Virus record (IMG/VR): IMGVR_UViG_3300010368_000100
Location: 1-24,978 of that record
DNA from: a virus
Reading direction: 5' to 3' (one strand)
Length of the DNA: 24,978 bases
In this document: positions 15,037-23,864 of the stretch, piece by piece
How the letters are laid out: every line of letters begins with the position of its first letter
How positions within the stretch are numbered: the stretch's first letter is position 1
Position numbers and translations under genes: made by a program
The notes under the pieces: model-generated
The model's database searches: none
What the model was told of the DNA's origin: nothing
The model's input: the letters and a program-made list of their open reading frames with translations, nothing else

Positions 15037-18000
15037 TACTTGCGTTCCAATCTAGCCACTTTGGCCTCAAGTTCTTTGATAGCCTCGATCAGAAGCGGTA
15101 CAAGCTTCTCGTATGAAACCGTCTTGTTTCCACCGTCATCCTCATGTACCACTTCTGGCATGACCTTCTCAACGCTCTGGGCCGTGACGCCGACTTGGCG
15201 CACGGTCGAAGCAATGCCAATCTTTGCGGCCTTGTCATTCCAGTAATAATACATGGTGTCGATGGACTTCAATTTGTGAAGCGCACCGATGATATCGCTG
15301 TCCTTGGTCTTAAGGCGGAGATCAGAGTATGCCGTGATGTTTCCGGTCGCCGTGAAGTCACCGGTTGATGTGGCAAATGTGTATCGGGTGGTGGTCCCGT
15401 CTCGAATAATGAAGTCACCGAGATTGATATCCAGATATTGATGCGACCCGTTGTGGAACATCTCACCATCAGCCGACGATCCGAACTCAATGATGTCGGA
15501 GTCGTTGAGTCGAATACCGGCGTTGAATGTGATCTTACTTGTGGCCGTGTCGGCGGCATCCGAGCGCAGGAAGCTTCCTGCACCAATGCCACTCAGGCTA
15601 CCGGCACTCACCGAAAGCCCGTTCACAAACGCCTGTGTCACTCTAGCATCAATCGCAGCGTTCGCCCGGGTTGCTGTGTAATAAAGGTTCGTACCCTCGC
15701 CCAGATTTGTGGTCGAGAATGCGGTCATATCAACAGAGATTGCGTCAGCCGCAACCGTGATGCCGGTCCCCGCACCGATGTTAATCGTGAGGGCACCGGA
15801 GGTGCCGCCGCCAGTCAGACCAGAACCTGCCGTCACACCTGTAACGTCGCCGGTGTTGGTGGTGTATCCTTTGGAATTGATCAGGTCATCAACAGCCGCT
15901 GCCGTCATGAGAATCGAGTCCACATCGGCGAATGCATCTGTGCTCAATTGAACAGCACCCGCCGCCATCATTGCGACCGTGATTTCAGGAATACGAGCTA
16001 CATCAAATACACCGGTTGTAACCTTGCTGGCAGCAAGGGACGGGATGCGAGCATCGACAAATGTGCCCGATGTGATGATCGACGTTGGGAGTGATGGGAT
16101 ACGAGCAACGTCGAATGTGCCAGATGTGGTCTTGCTTGCCGCCAATGCTGGGATGCGAGCATCTAGAAAAGTGCCGGATGTGATGTCGGTGGCAACATGT
16201 GTATGAGAAGCTGTCGCAAATGCAGCTGCTTCTAGACCATCCAGAAGATCGGCATTAAGGCCGGTCCCGGGACCATCGTTTTGCTCGGACCATATTTTAT
16301 AGTTGACGCCACCCGAGCGATAATACATACCGGTCGTGCTGTTCCAAATGATATCACCATTTGCGGTCAAGGCGGTCGTGGCATTTGATGTCAAGCGCAA
16401 ATAGCTGAGATCAGCCCGGCTTGTTGTCAGGCTGATTGTACCGGCTGTTAGCTTGCTCGCCGCCATATCGGAGATGCGAGCATCGGCGAACGTACCGGAC
16501 GTGATGATAGATGCCGCCAGTGATGGAATACGGGCCGTCGAAAACGTACCGGACGTTACATCAGCCGCAGCATGAACGTGAGATGACGGTGTGAATGTTG
16601 ATGGAACGCCGGTTAGGTTGGCCCATGCAAGATAATAGCTGCCGTGCTGACCGTCGAGTTTGTCCGCATCAAATGCATTCCCGGCACCACTATCGGCAGT
16701 GGTCAGGATGCGGGTATATGTCGATCCGTCATTCGTAAGCTGCCAATAATCAGACGCTTCGTTCCATAGAATGGATACGTTTAGAGAGGTCCCCCGCTCA
16801 ATCTCAAATCCACCATTTTGTGAAGGCGTTCCGGTCACATCACTATTCAGCGTGATGATGTTGTCGCTGATAAGAACGGTCTCGGTATTAACAGTTGTTG
16901 TCGTACCATTTACCACCAGATTTCCGGTGATCGTTACATCGGATGTAAAGGTTTCGGCGACATCTGTTCGAGCGATATTGACAAGCTGGACACCATCAAG
17001 CAAGTCAGCATCAAGCCCAGAACCGGACCCCATGTTTCCCGGGTGGAAAACCTCGGAACCCGCAATGTTCAGCGTACCGCTTCCGGTCAGGGAGATATCA
17101 AAGGCCGAGGTCACATCCTTGTAGAATGTGATGCCCGCATTTGCGAATGCGGCAATTGACGCTGCGGATGCGACCAGTGTGATTGTTGACGATGTGAAAT
17201 CGACCCGTTCACCTGATCCATTATGAAGGGAGCCGGTCGTTGCTCCGAATACGAAATCAGATGCGGTCGCAATACCGCTTGCAGTCATGGTGCCGGTCAC
17301 CGCAACATTCGTCTTTGCGCTGATCAGAGCATTTTCGATTTGAAACTTGTTCGATGTTGCGTTGTCGTCTATACCAAGCGAGGTGAACCCACCGGCGTCG
17401 ATTGTCAGACCGCCCGAGAATGTCGCTAGGCCGGTGACATCAAGCGTACCCGAAAGCGTTGCGTTCGTGAATGCAACGGTCGCACCAGTTTGCAGGCCAT
17501 ATACGTAATTGATTGCCGCAACAAGATTGTTGTCATTGGCGCCCGAGATGCCAGCATCCAAATTGGATAGCAGCCCGACCCGATAGTGCAATGCCTCGAC
17601 CGTCGCAACATCAGCTGTCGCTTCATTCGTGGGGGTGGTGCCTGTCAGGGCCGTGACGGATGCCGCACGATTGGTGTTATCGGATTGTTGAATCGTATAT
17701 GCGTTGTTGAGGGACACCGCAATGCTTGCGCCTTCGATTGCATCGTTGATCGTGGCCAGAGGCCCGACCCGAGTATCAAGGGCGTTATGGTTGCTTTCCA
17801 GCTCATTGATGGCAGCGGCATGTGTCGTTGCTGATGTTGTCAGAGCGGTGCCGGGAGCAATCTTTGCAAGATATGCGTCGTAGAACGTATCAAGGCTCGC
17901 TGCAACGGATGTGCCCGACCTGATATCAACGTGGATGAGTGATAGCGTTCCGACAAGCGTGTTCAGCGTTGCAATGCCGGACGTGTTGGTGTTGATCTCG

Positions 18001-18638
18001 CCGTGTAGCTCATTGACCGCACCTGCAAGAGCTGTTGCGGTTGTATTAAGTGCCGTGCCATGGCCGGTGAATGTCGAGTATTTTGTATCAACCGAGTTGA
18101 TGGCAACGATGACATCAGTATTTGTCAATCCGGCATTGAGGCCGGACGCCAGATTGCCGATCAGGTTTTCGAACTTCGTATCAACCTTGCCGACCGCAAT
18201 GGTCAGAACCGCATCCTGAATATCAGCGGCCAACCCGGTTGGCGTCCCGACTTTTGTATTCAGGGTGTTGTGTTGAGATTCAAGCTCATTGATGGCACCG
18301 GACGTTGTCTGAGCAACGGTGGTATATGAAGTTCCGGGTGCTAGAAGCGTATCATAAGCAGTGTAGAATGTGTTGAGACCGGCAACGATAGACACGCCGC
18401 CCAAATCGCCGTCCATGGACGCCAGTAGCCCGGCACGGGCATGTATGGCATCGATAGTCAGGGCATCTTTCTGGACGTCATTGCCGGGGGTTGTCCCGTG
18501 CAATTCATTGAGAGCCGCTGAGAGGTCAGTGGCAGTGGTGTAGAGGGTGCTGATATCTCCGACATCCGCAGCTGTCAGATTATAGGTCTGAAAGAACTGC
18601 TCAATGGTATCGGTGTATGTTACGCTTCTATCGGCCAT
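15036..18638 (-). CDS. Tail fibre with C-terminal S74 self-cleaving chaperone domain
   Basis: This is a 1200-aa, Thr/Ser/Ala-rich adhesin, likely a trimer. The N-terminal 400 residues hold imperfect repeats of the form 'A-x-x-x-AINELES-x-HN-x-L-x-x-R/K-V-G'. The middle shows pieces common to fibres (DADLLDGVQL, DADKLDGQHGSYY, SHVHAAADVTSGTF, SHTHVATDITSGTF) and 18-residue tandem repeats. Residues about 1100-1200 are a Peptidase_S74 intramolecular chaperone: AYSDLRLKTKD, where Ser1105 is the expected cleavage serine, then YYYWNDKA, VGVTAQSVEKVMPEVV, VSYEKLVPLLIEAIKELEAK. In this family the domain folds the trimer and is then released, here leaving about 1104 residues. AGGAAA lies seven bases before the ATG. 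The start overlaps the 63-aa gene and the stop overlaps gp13. It is likely the main host-range determinant; the receptor is unknown. Confidence 0.9.
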   Translation of the reverse strand: MADRSVTYTDTIEQFFQTYNLTAADVGDISTLYTTATDLSAALNELHGTTPGNDVQKDALTIDAIHARAGLLASMDGDLGGVSIVAGLNTFYTAYDTLLAPGTSYTTVAQTTSGAINELESQHNTLNTKVGTPTGLAADIQDAVLTIAVGKVDTKFENLIGNLASGLNAGLTNTDVIVAINSVDTKYSTFTGHGTALNTTATALAGAVNELHGEINTNTSGIATLNTLVGTLSLIHVDIRSGTSVAASLDTFYDAYLAKIAPGTALTTSATTHAAAINELESNHNALDTRVGPLATINDAIEGASIAVSLNNAYTIQQSDNTNRAASVTALTGTTPTNEATADVATVEALHYRVGLLSNLDAGISGANDNNLVAAINYVYGLQTGATVAFTNATLSGTLDVTGLATFSGGLTIDAGGFTSLGIDDNATSNKFQIENALISAKTNVAVTGTMTASGIATASDFVFGATTGSLHNGSGERVDFTSSTITLVASAASIAAFANAGITFYKDVTSAFDISLTGSGTLNIAGSEVFHPGNMGSGSGLDADLLDGVQLVNIARTDVAETFTSDVTITGNLVVNGTTTTVNTETVLISDNIITLNSDVTGTPSQNGGFEIERGTSLNVSILWNEASDYWQLTNDGSTYTRILTTADSGAGNAFDADKLDGQHGSYYLAWANLTGVPSTFTPSSHVHAAADVTSGTFSTARIPSLAASIITSGTFADARISDMAASKLTAGTISLTTSRADLSYLRLTSNATTALTANGDIIWNSTTGMYYRSGGVNYKIWSEQNDGPGTGLNADLLDGLEAAAFATASHTHVATDITSGTFLDARIPALAASKTTSGTFDVARIPSLPTSIITSGTFVDARIPSLAASKVTTGVFDVARIPEITVAMMAAGAVQLSTDAFADVDSILMTAAAVDDLINSKGYTTNTGDVTGVTAGSGLTGGGTSGALTINIGAGTGITVAADAISVDMTAFSTTNLGEGTNLYYTATRANAAIDARVTQAFVNGLSVSAGSLSGIGAGSFLRSDAADTATSKITFNAGIRLNDSDIIEFGSSADGEMFHNGSHQYLDINLGDFIIRDGTTTRYTFATSTGDFTATGNITAYSDLRLKTKDSDIIGALHKLKSIDTMYYYWNDKAAKIGIASTVRQVGVTAQSVEKVMPEVVHEDDGGNKTVSYEKLVPLLIEAIKELEAKVARLERK
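15976..16196 (-). repeat. 18-residue (54-base) tandem repeats in the fibre gene, downstream block
   Basis: Four to five consecutive copies encode the pattern SGTF-x-(D/V)-ARIP-x-L-x-(A/T)-S-(K/I)-x-T, for example SGTFLDARIPALAASKTT and SGTFVDARIPSLAASKVT. The bases differ between copies, so the repeat is kept at the protein level. It resembles the short phage tail-fibre repeats that form a shaft. Confidence 0.8.
16440..16565 (-). repeat. 18-residue tandem repeats in the fibre gene, upstream block
   Basis: Two more copies of the same 54-base unit are present (SGTFSTARIPSLAASIIT, SGTFADARISDMAASKLT), directly after an HVHAAADVT motif. About 80 residues separate this block from the downstream one, and each block is introduced by an H-x-H motif plus 'DVTSGTF' or 'DITSGTF'. 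This suggests duplication of a whole fibre module. Confidence 0.75.
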
Positions 18639-18819
18639 CTGTGAGTTTCCTAATTGCCTCTTCTAGTGCATCAACTCGATCCAGCAAGTCTTGATGCTCT
18701 CTACTCTTTTGCTGTATTGCCTGCATTCGTTTTCGGGCGACCGCATATGCATCCTTGTTTGTATTAAGGACTGCGCCATCCGAATTTCTGGCCAAATCTG
18801 GAAAATCACGTACTCTCAT
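18628..18819 (-). CDS. Small coiled-coil protein, 63 aa
   Basis: This is a short charged protein. The N-terminal half (RDFPDLARNSDGAVLNTNKD, AYAVARKRMQA) resembles small proteins seen near structural genes of many T4-like phages, where an '(A)-(I/L)-(I/L)-N-T-(N/D)-K-x-x-Y' motif precedes a coiled coil. The C-terminal half, DLLDRVDALEEAIRKLTDGR, has a clear heptad pattern. The gene overlaps the tail fibre start by 11 bases and so is coupled to it; it might be an assembly partner or a fibre or baseplate adaptor. A CATAAATA late element ends only five bases before the ATG, and no ribosome site is obvious. Coding status is likely but the function is unknown. Confidence 0.7.
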   Translation of the reverse strand: MRVRDFPDLARNSDGAVLNTNKDAYAVARKRMQAIQQKSREHQDLLDRVDALEEAIRKLTDGR

Positions 18820-18824
18820 GTGTC

Positions 18825-18832
18825 TATTTATG
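18825..18832 (-). promoter_or_regulatory. T4-type late promoter CATAAATA before the 63-aa/fibre genes
   Basis: The minus strand reads CATAAATA, one base from the T4 late consensus. It contains the TAA stop (18830-18828) of the 689-aa gene. Its last base is five bases before the 63-aa ATG, so a transcript starting about six bases downstream would begin at or near that ATG. It would serve the fibre, 13, 14, 15, 16 and 17 genes. Confidence 0.6.
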
Positions 18833-20897
18833 TGCTCAGAGCGATTGCCCGGAAATCTTTTATTCTTGGTACACTTGATGTATTCGATGATGTGAACACG
18901 ATCTTGATTTGGAATGTGTTGAAGTCATCCAGACTGTCAATCGTGTACACATACTCCCGAAATACGTTCGGGTCATCATCCGTTTGGATGGCCTGATCAA
19001 TGACTGCGAGCGTCCAATCCGTCTGGGATAGGGGTGCATCGGAGCCGGATGCGATGGCCTTGTAATAGACATCGATATATGATCCGCTCGGGCGATTAGC
19101 TGCCATGAGCATCTTGATGCCGACCGCTGCCTGTTCAAGGGTGATGGCCCGGAACACATGCTTTGCAAGGGAGCTTCCGCTGATGGGATCGGTTTCGGAC
19201 ACAAAGTTTGCGGGCTCGTTATAGCCGTCGAGGTCTGGCGTTGCGGATTGCCTGTCGATCCGGTTGCCGATGAGAGACGCAGACAATCTGGATAGATCGA
19301 TAACTGGCGAAATCAAATCGGATGTTGTGGAGAGGCTTGCTTCGAATGCAAGAGACTTCTCTGCCGACATGTTCACACTCTCGTTGATCGTTGATCCAAC
19401 AGTGCGAGGGTTGATGAACTCGATATTGTCATTCACAGATACGGCCTCGTATGATGCCGATTTTGCATATGGGGTTTCATCACCCGCAATTGATTGCCCG
19501 GTCGTGGTCTTGACCGCCCATTGGGCAACCGCCCCGGAAAGGATCATTTGATTGACATTCGGGAACATCAAATCGAATGTGTGATTTTGAGTGGCCTTAC
19601 CGGTTTGCACCGATGTGCCGGACGTTGTTGATGTCCCGCCAGTAGCCGTGATCGTATATGAATCGGCGTCATCACCGTCCACAATTACATGGGTTGTATT
19701 CAGATATGTATCGGCGATGCCATGGTTTGTGGTGAGCCCCGAAAGGGTTACGGATGAGTCAGTGAACATACCATGGTTTTCGTGATACACCCGCACAGTC
19801 GGGCTGGCCTGTATATTCAGGACTTCGATCAGCGTGATGGGCTTCCGGCGAAGGGCGGCCTGTTCAAAATATGCTGTGCCGGTCGAACCCGCACCGAATG
19901 CTGCTCGCTTGATCCGGAACATCATGTCCCGGGACTGATCCGGAGTCCATGTGGTGCCGTTCTGAGACTTGAACAGTGATCCAAGCGACGGCTGCTTCAT
20001 GATCCGCTTGGTGGTTGAGCCGACAACATACTCTTCGGTTGCGGCTGTCCATGCGGTATAGTCATCAGACTCTGCCAGCAGAACCAGTGCGTATTCCGTG
20101 AACCCATTCAGATATATCGGAACATCAAACGCAACGTTTGTAATCGAGGCGTCGGTTGCTGTTGACGGAGATGCATGTGCATTGACATCTGCGGGTAAAA
20201 CGAACTTCACCGCCCCGGGGACCGGCGATCCTGTTGGAAGGCCATTTTCCATCGGACGAATTTGAACCTGTAGCGGAACCGTTGCAGATTTGGTAGCCAT
20301 GAAAATGTCTACCGATGTCACGAATGCGCCGGTCTGTCGCTCGATCACAAATGATTGTGCCAGAGGATCGATTCTGCGTACCGTCACGGGCAGTTCTGGT
20401 GGCGGTGGTAGGATGGTCGTGATTGTGGTCTCACGGGTCTCTAGCGTGCCCTGTGCGGTGTATGCAGCGAATGCTTTGGAGATCGAACTTGCATCGGTTG
20501 TTGCTGCAGCATCCCGAACCTTGAATTCACGGCGGCCAGCTCGGAAGCGGAGTGCCGATGTGTTTGGAATGAAGAATGTCCCTGTGATCACGCCATCGCC
20601 ATCCGAGATGAGCGCCGATGATCCGCTTGGATGTGCGGACAGTGATGCACTATCCTCATCCTCTAGATCGGCGTCCACATCGGACATCAGCTGAAAGGCC
20701 TCTTCCCGGCACCAGTCGCTCACATCGACATTCGCAAAATACGGGGTGTGCTCCAAATTAGGCAGCAGACCCTCAATCTTGAAATACACCTTACGAGACC
20801 GCATAAACGGTAGCAGCACCACAGTCAATGTGCGGGTTGTCGTTGTCCGACGAATGCCGCCCGGTAGATTGATTATAGTTGTGACGGGAGTCAACAT
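18828..20897 (-). CDS. Virion structural protein (baseplate/fibre), C-terminal half of a DUF4815-type protein
   Basis: The product is 689 aa. The N-terminus (VVLLPFMRSRKVYFKIEGLL, PNLEHTPYFANVDVSDWC) and the middle (DPLAQSFVIERQTGAFVTSV, QIRPMENGLPTGSPVPG, YALVLLAESDDYTAW, SLGSLFKSQNGTTWTPDQ) match what I know as the C-terminal part of very large single-chain structural proteins of cyanophages. The end (about 560-689) looks like a beta-rich domain with SGSYIDVYYKAIASGSDA. Here this part is a separate gene, in the same frame as the upstream DUF4815 gene with only TAA-TAC between them. GAGGT lies seven bases before the ATG, so separate initiation is plausible. It probably acts at the baseplate rim or as a fibre attachment. 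The exact role is inferred from family and position. Confidence 0.75.
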   Translation of the reverse strand: MLTPVTTIINLPGGIRRTTTTRTLTVVLLPFMRSRKVYFKIEGLLPNLEHTPYFANVDVSDWCREEAFQLMSDVDADLEDEDSASLSAHPSGSSALISDGDGVITGTFFIPNTSALRFRAGRREFKVRDAAATTDASSISKAFAAYTAQGTLETRETTITTILPPPPELPVTVRRIDPLAQSFVIERQTGAFVTSVDIFMATKSATVPLQVQIRPMENGLPTGSPVPGAVKFVLPADVNAHASPSTATDASITNVAFDVPIYLNGFTEYALVLLAESDDYTAWTAATEEYVVGSTTKRIMKQPSLGSLFKSQNGTTWTPDQSRDMMFRIKRAAFGAGSTGTAYFEQAALRRKPITLIEVLNIQASPTVRVYHENHGMFTDSSVTLSGLTTNHGIADTYLNTTHVIVDGDDADSYTITATGGTSTTSGTSVQTGKATQNHTFDLMFPNVNQMILSGAVAQWAVKTTTGQSIAGDETPYAKSASYEAVSVNDNIEFINPRTVGSTINESVNMSAEKSLAFEASLSTTSDLISPVIDLSRLSASLIGNRIDRQSATPDLDGYNEPANFVSETDPISGSSLAKHVFRAITLEQAAVGIKMLMAANRPSGSYIDVYYKAIASGSDAPLSQTDWTLAVIDQAIQTDDDPNVFREYVYTIDSLDDFNTFQIKIVFTSSNTSSVPRIKDFRAIALST

Positions 20898-20900
20898 GTA

Positions 20901-23837
20901 TTATACCTCGTTAAAATCTAGTGGAGAGTTTCGGTTGAACCCACTCACGATATTCGGCGCCCCTGCCCAATTCCAGCGCCAGTTATCCCAGTTGCCGGTT
21001 TGAGTTGGGTTGATCGCTCGGGTTTCCTGCACGCCAACCAGATTGGTATCCGTTTCAACATCACGCCATTCATCCGTTTCGGGCGAAAGGGTAATGCCTC
21101 CGGTATTCGTAATCACAGAATATGGATTGACATTGATTGCGCTGGACGCAAGACCCTGTGAAACTTCCACAACCTCGGTGTAATCAAGCATCAGGAAGTC
21201 GCCCTTCCGAACAATACCGGAAGATGCAGACCCGTCAGTTGCGGATGCTGTATATACCAGCCGTACATTGTATTCCTTGAAGCCCGGGCGAACCTCTCCT
21301 GCCAGTGGATCGATAGCTGCTCGATACTCGCTGTTCTTGAAATCTGCGAATGCATGGCTGTTGAAATTGTCAACAAAGAACCCGGACTTGAAGCGGTTAT
21401 TTCCCGACGCATCAAGAACTTCCAATGATTGTGTATTCACCTCAAGCGCACTCAGGGTTGCGAACTCTTCGATGCGATCCATCCGAGCTTCGATCAGGCC
21501 GATATCCCGCATGGTGTATCGCTTGTTTTCGATGAATGATGTGTTAATGTCTGACACCGAAACGGTCCCGGGGTTCACATTGATCGTATAGATGCCCATC
21601 GCATTCGCCGGGGTTTGGCCGGGTTGTGGCTTGAGCGAAGGGTTTCCGGCGACAAGGCCGAACTGTCCATTTGAGTCGATATAGAGGGTGTCAATCCGAG
21701 GAAGATAATAGCTCACATCCGATTGGATGGTTTCATTATTCTCTGGAATTTCGTTGATGGATGACACGGTAGAGGCTGTGTATTTTGGACGGAAATCGAA
21801 TGTATCCGATAGGCGAACCTTCGTGCCATCCGCAAACGTGTGGATGGGGATATCACCATAATCGAATTCACCGAGCCCGATGAATGAGTTATATGAATCC
21901 ACATTGAAGTAATCACCCGCACCGTGTGCGAAATATCTATAGGTGACCTTGACATTCCCGGCAGGCGCAACAGCACCGGCACGCAGAAGTAGCTGGCCCT
22001 TTGCATAGAAATTGTCACGCTGCCCGCCGTCCAGTGTGTATCGGCTGGTGATGTCTGCATCCGCATCATCAACATCCTTCACTGAGACCAGATCATAGAT
22101 GTCATAATGGATCAGCGAAACAACATCAGAGCCGTCCGGTGTCAGGGCGGTATCTGTGACGGTCGTTAGAGTTTTGGTGCGATTCGAATTGGTGACGGTC
22201 GTTTTGTCCACGAATGCAATGAATGTATGGGCTGTTGTCGCCGTCAGGCCTGATACAAGAATGGTCTGTGATCCAGAGCCACCGTATGAGGCCGATCCGG
22301 TGACAATGGCGCCGGTGTCATTCCGGAACACAATCCATTCACCGGTATTCGCCCATGTTACGGTTGCTGATAGGGTGTCCAGCGTGACATCCCCGGACCC
22401 GTCCGTAGTATCGACTTCATGTCGAATGACCCGGGCCGAGATATCCGTGATCGCCTTGATGCGAGCGTGTGGAATTTTGAATATAAGGCTGTTCTTGTCT
22501 GTGTCATACATGATCGCATTGTTGACAGTGTCTGCATTAGTTTCATCAATGGTAGTAGCTGTCAATGCAGTGCCAGTAATAGTTCTAATAACATTGAATG
22601 CATATCCGGAGTTCATCACAACACCGAAGAGATACAGTCTATAGATCGCACCAGTTTCAAGAGCGATAGAACGTAGTCTTGCAGTTCCTCGGATAGTGCC
22701 ACCGCTATCCTTCAAAGATACAGATTCGAACGTGTCTAGGCCCGGCGCACCAGTAAGTGCATTTACCCGAACATAGTTGCCGTGATATGTGGATGTCTTT
22801 GAGTTGTTCTTGATTGCGGTCGTCAGGGCTTTATCTATGTCTATGCTAGACGCCTGTGGTTTGTCCACAAGGAACCCCCGGACATATGCCCGACCCGGAT
22901 CAATCGCAAGGGTGAGCTTGGTGGCATCACTCGCATGTGCGGATGGAGATACGATGAATGGATCGACGGTATAATTTCCGGATTCATCATAGGTCCGGCG
23001 AGCCATCTCTTCGCCGAGGATTGCATATGTGGAGCGGGTGACCTGCTCGACAATCTCGGCATCCTTGATGGTCACAAGCGTGAAGTAATCTTCACCAGCG
23101 CTGACATCAGTTTTGTCGATCAGGGTCAGCGCAAATTTCAGGCGATCAGCCCCCGGTGCATTCAGGTTGTTTGTGCCGTTCGCATTGTCGAGGAGTGTTG
23201 CGTCTGTGTCGGATGTGACGATGGTTTCCGCAACCGTAAGGCCGAGTTCAATCGTGCCGGTTGGAATGCCATATTTCTCGACAATGAGTGATTGACTGGT
23301 CGCAACCGCAAAGTAGCCCCGGACGAAATACACGCCCTTTTGGAGATCAACCTTTGTTCCGGTGCCTGTTCCGGATGTTGAAACGGTGTACGATCCCGAT
23401 GTCGTGTCCGGATTTGTCCATGTGATGGTCTCGCCATCTTGGAACCGTCCACCGGTCCCACCACCACCACCCGTGTATCGAACGTAGAGGGTAGCAGGAT
23501 CGCCACCGTCAACAGCAACGGACTGGATAAGGGTTGCGGTCAGATTGGACTGCGTCGGGCCCACCAGTGTTGCGCCTGACACCACTGCACCTAGTGATGC
23601 ATCATCAAGCTTCACATACTCGTAATTGGTATCAATGGATGCGCCACCCGGAACAACCATAGAGCCTTCCAAAAAGATATTCTGCCCAAATCTAGTGATC
23701 TGGTTCTGTAGAATAGTCTGCATCTGTGTAAGCTCACGGGCCTGCACGGCTCGACCGCCCCTGAACAGAAGCCTGTGGTATTGTTTATCTTCGTCATAGT
23801 CATCGAAGTACGGGGCAACTGTTGTATTGACGGCCAT
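20901..23837 (-). CDS. DUF4815-type virion structural protein (baseplate/fibre), N-terminal half
   Basis: The product is 978 aa. The N-terminus TVAPYFDDYDEDKQYHRLLF with GGRAVQARELTQMQTILQNQ and ITRFGQNIF is the signature of the DUF4815 family, found beside baseplate genes in cyanophage-like T4 relatives. Further typical parts are KGVYFVRGYFAVATSQSLIV, DPGRAYVRGFLVD, RTYDESGNYTVDPF, FDYGDIPIHTFADGTKVRLS with DTFDFRPKY, and the RYTMRDIGLIEARMDRIEEF segment near 790. The end (DEWRDVETDTNLVGVQET, GNWDNWRWNWAGAP) stops just where cyanophage homologues continue into the domain coded here by the next gene. A CATAAATA element and an AGGAAAA ribosome site precede it. The role is structural, at the baseplate or its fibres. 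It sits two genes after gene 8. Confidence 0.85.
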   Translation of the reverse strand: MAVNTTVAPYFDDYDEDKQYHRLLFRGGRAVQARELTQMQTILQNQITRFGQNIFLEGSMVVPGGASIDTNYEYVKLDDASLGAVVSGATLVGPTQSNLTATLIQSVAVDGGDPATLYVRYTGGGGGTGGRFQDGETITWTNPDTTSGSYTVSTSGTGTGTKVDLQKGVYFVRGYFAVATSQSLIVEKYGIPTGTIELGLTVAETIVTSDTDATLLDNANGTNNLNAPGADRLKFALTLIDKTDVSAGEDYFTLVTIKDAEIVEQVTRSTYAILGEEMARRTYDESGNYTVDPFIVSPSAHASDATKLTLAIDPGRAYVRGFLVDKPQASSIDIDKALTTAIKNNSKTSTYHGNYVRVNALTGAPGLDTFESVSLKDSGGTIRGTARLRSIALETGAIYRLYLFGVVMNSGYAFNVIRTITGTALTATTIDETNADTVNNAIMYDTDKNSLIFKIPHARIKAITDISARVIRHEVDTTDGSGDVTLDTLSATVTWANTGEWIVFRNDTGAIVTGSASYGGSGSQTILVSGLTATTAHTFIAFVDKTTVTNSNRTKTLTTVTDTALTPDGSDVVSLIHYDIYDLVSVKDVDDADADITSRYTLDGGQRDNFYAKGQLLLRAGAVAPAGNVKVTYRYFAHGAGDYFNVDSYNSFIGLGEFDYGDIPIHTFADGTKVRLSDTFDFRPKYTASTVSSINEIPENNETIQSDVSYYLPRIDTLYIDSNGQFGLVAGNPSLKPQPGQTPANAMGIYTINVNPGTVSVSDINTSFIENKRYTMRDIGLIEARMDRIEEFATLSALEVNTQSLEVLDASGNNRFKSGFFVDNFNSHAFADFKNSEYRAAIDPLAGEVRPGFKEYNVRLVYTASATDGSASSGIVRKGDFLMLDYTEVVEVSQGLASSAINVNPYSVITNTGGITLSPETDEWRDVETDTNLVGVQETRAINPTQTGNWDNWRWNWAGAPNIVSGFNRNSPLDFNEV

Positions 23838-23856
23838 TGTGTTTTCCTAGTATTCT

Positions 23857-23864
23857 TATTTATG
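23857..23864 (-). promoter_or_regulatory. T4-type late promoter CATAAATA before the DUF4815 gene
   Basis: The minus strand reads CATAAATA and contains the TAA stop (23862-23860) of the 161-aa gene. It lies 19 bases before the ATG at 23837. A start about six bases downstream gives a short leader carrying AGGAAAA. It differs from the T4 consensus only in the first base. Confidence 0.65.

Noticed and set aside
15438-16094. Plus-strand open frame of 218 codons opposite the fibre gene
   Set aside because: It reflects the repetitive, Thr/Ala-rich codons of the fibre on the other strand; no ribosome site or family likeness.
15976-16565. Repeats in the fibre gene as a CRISPR array
   Set aside because: The units are inside a long coding frame, vary in bases, are 54 bases long in the reading frame and have no spacer structure.
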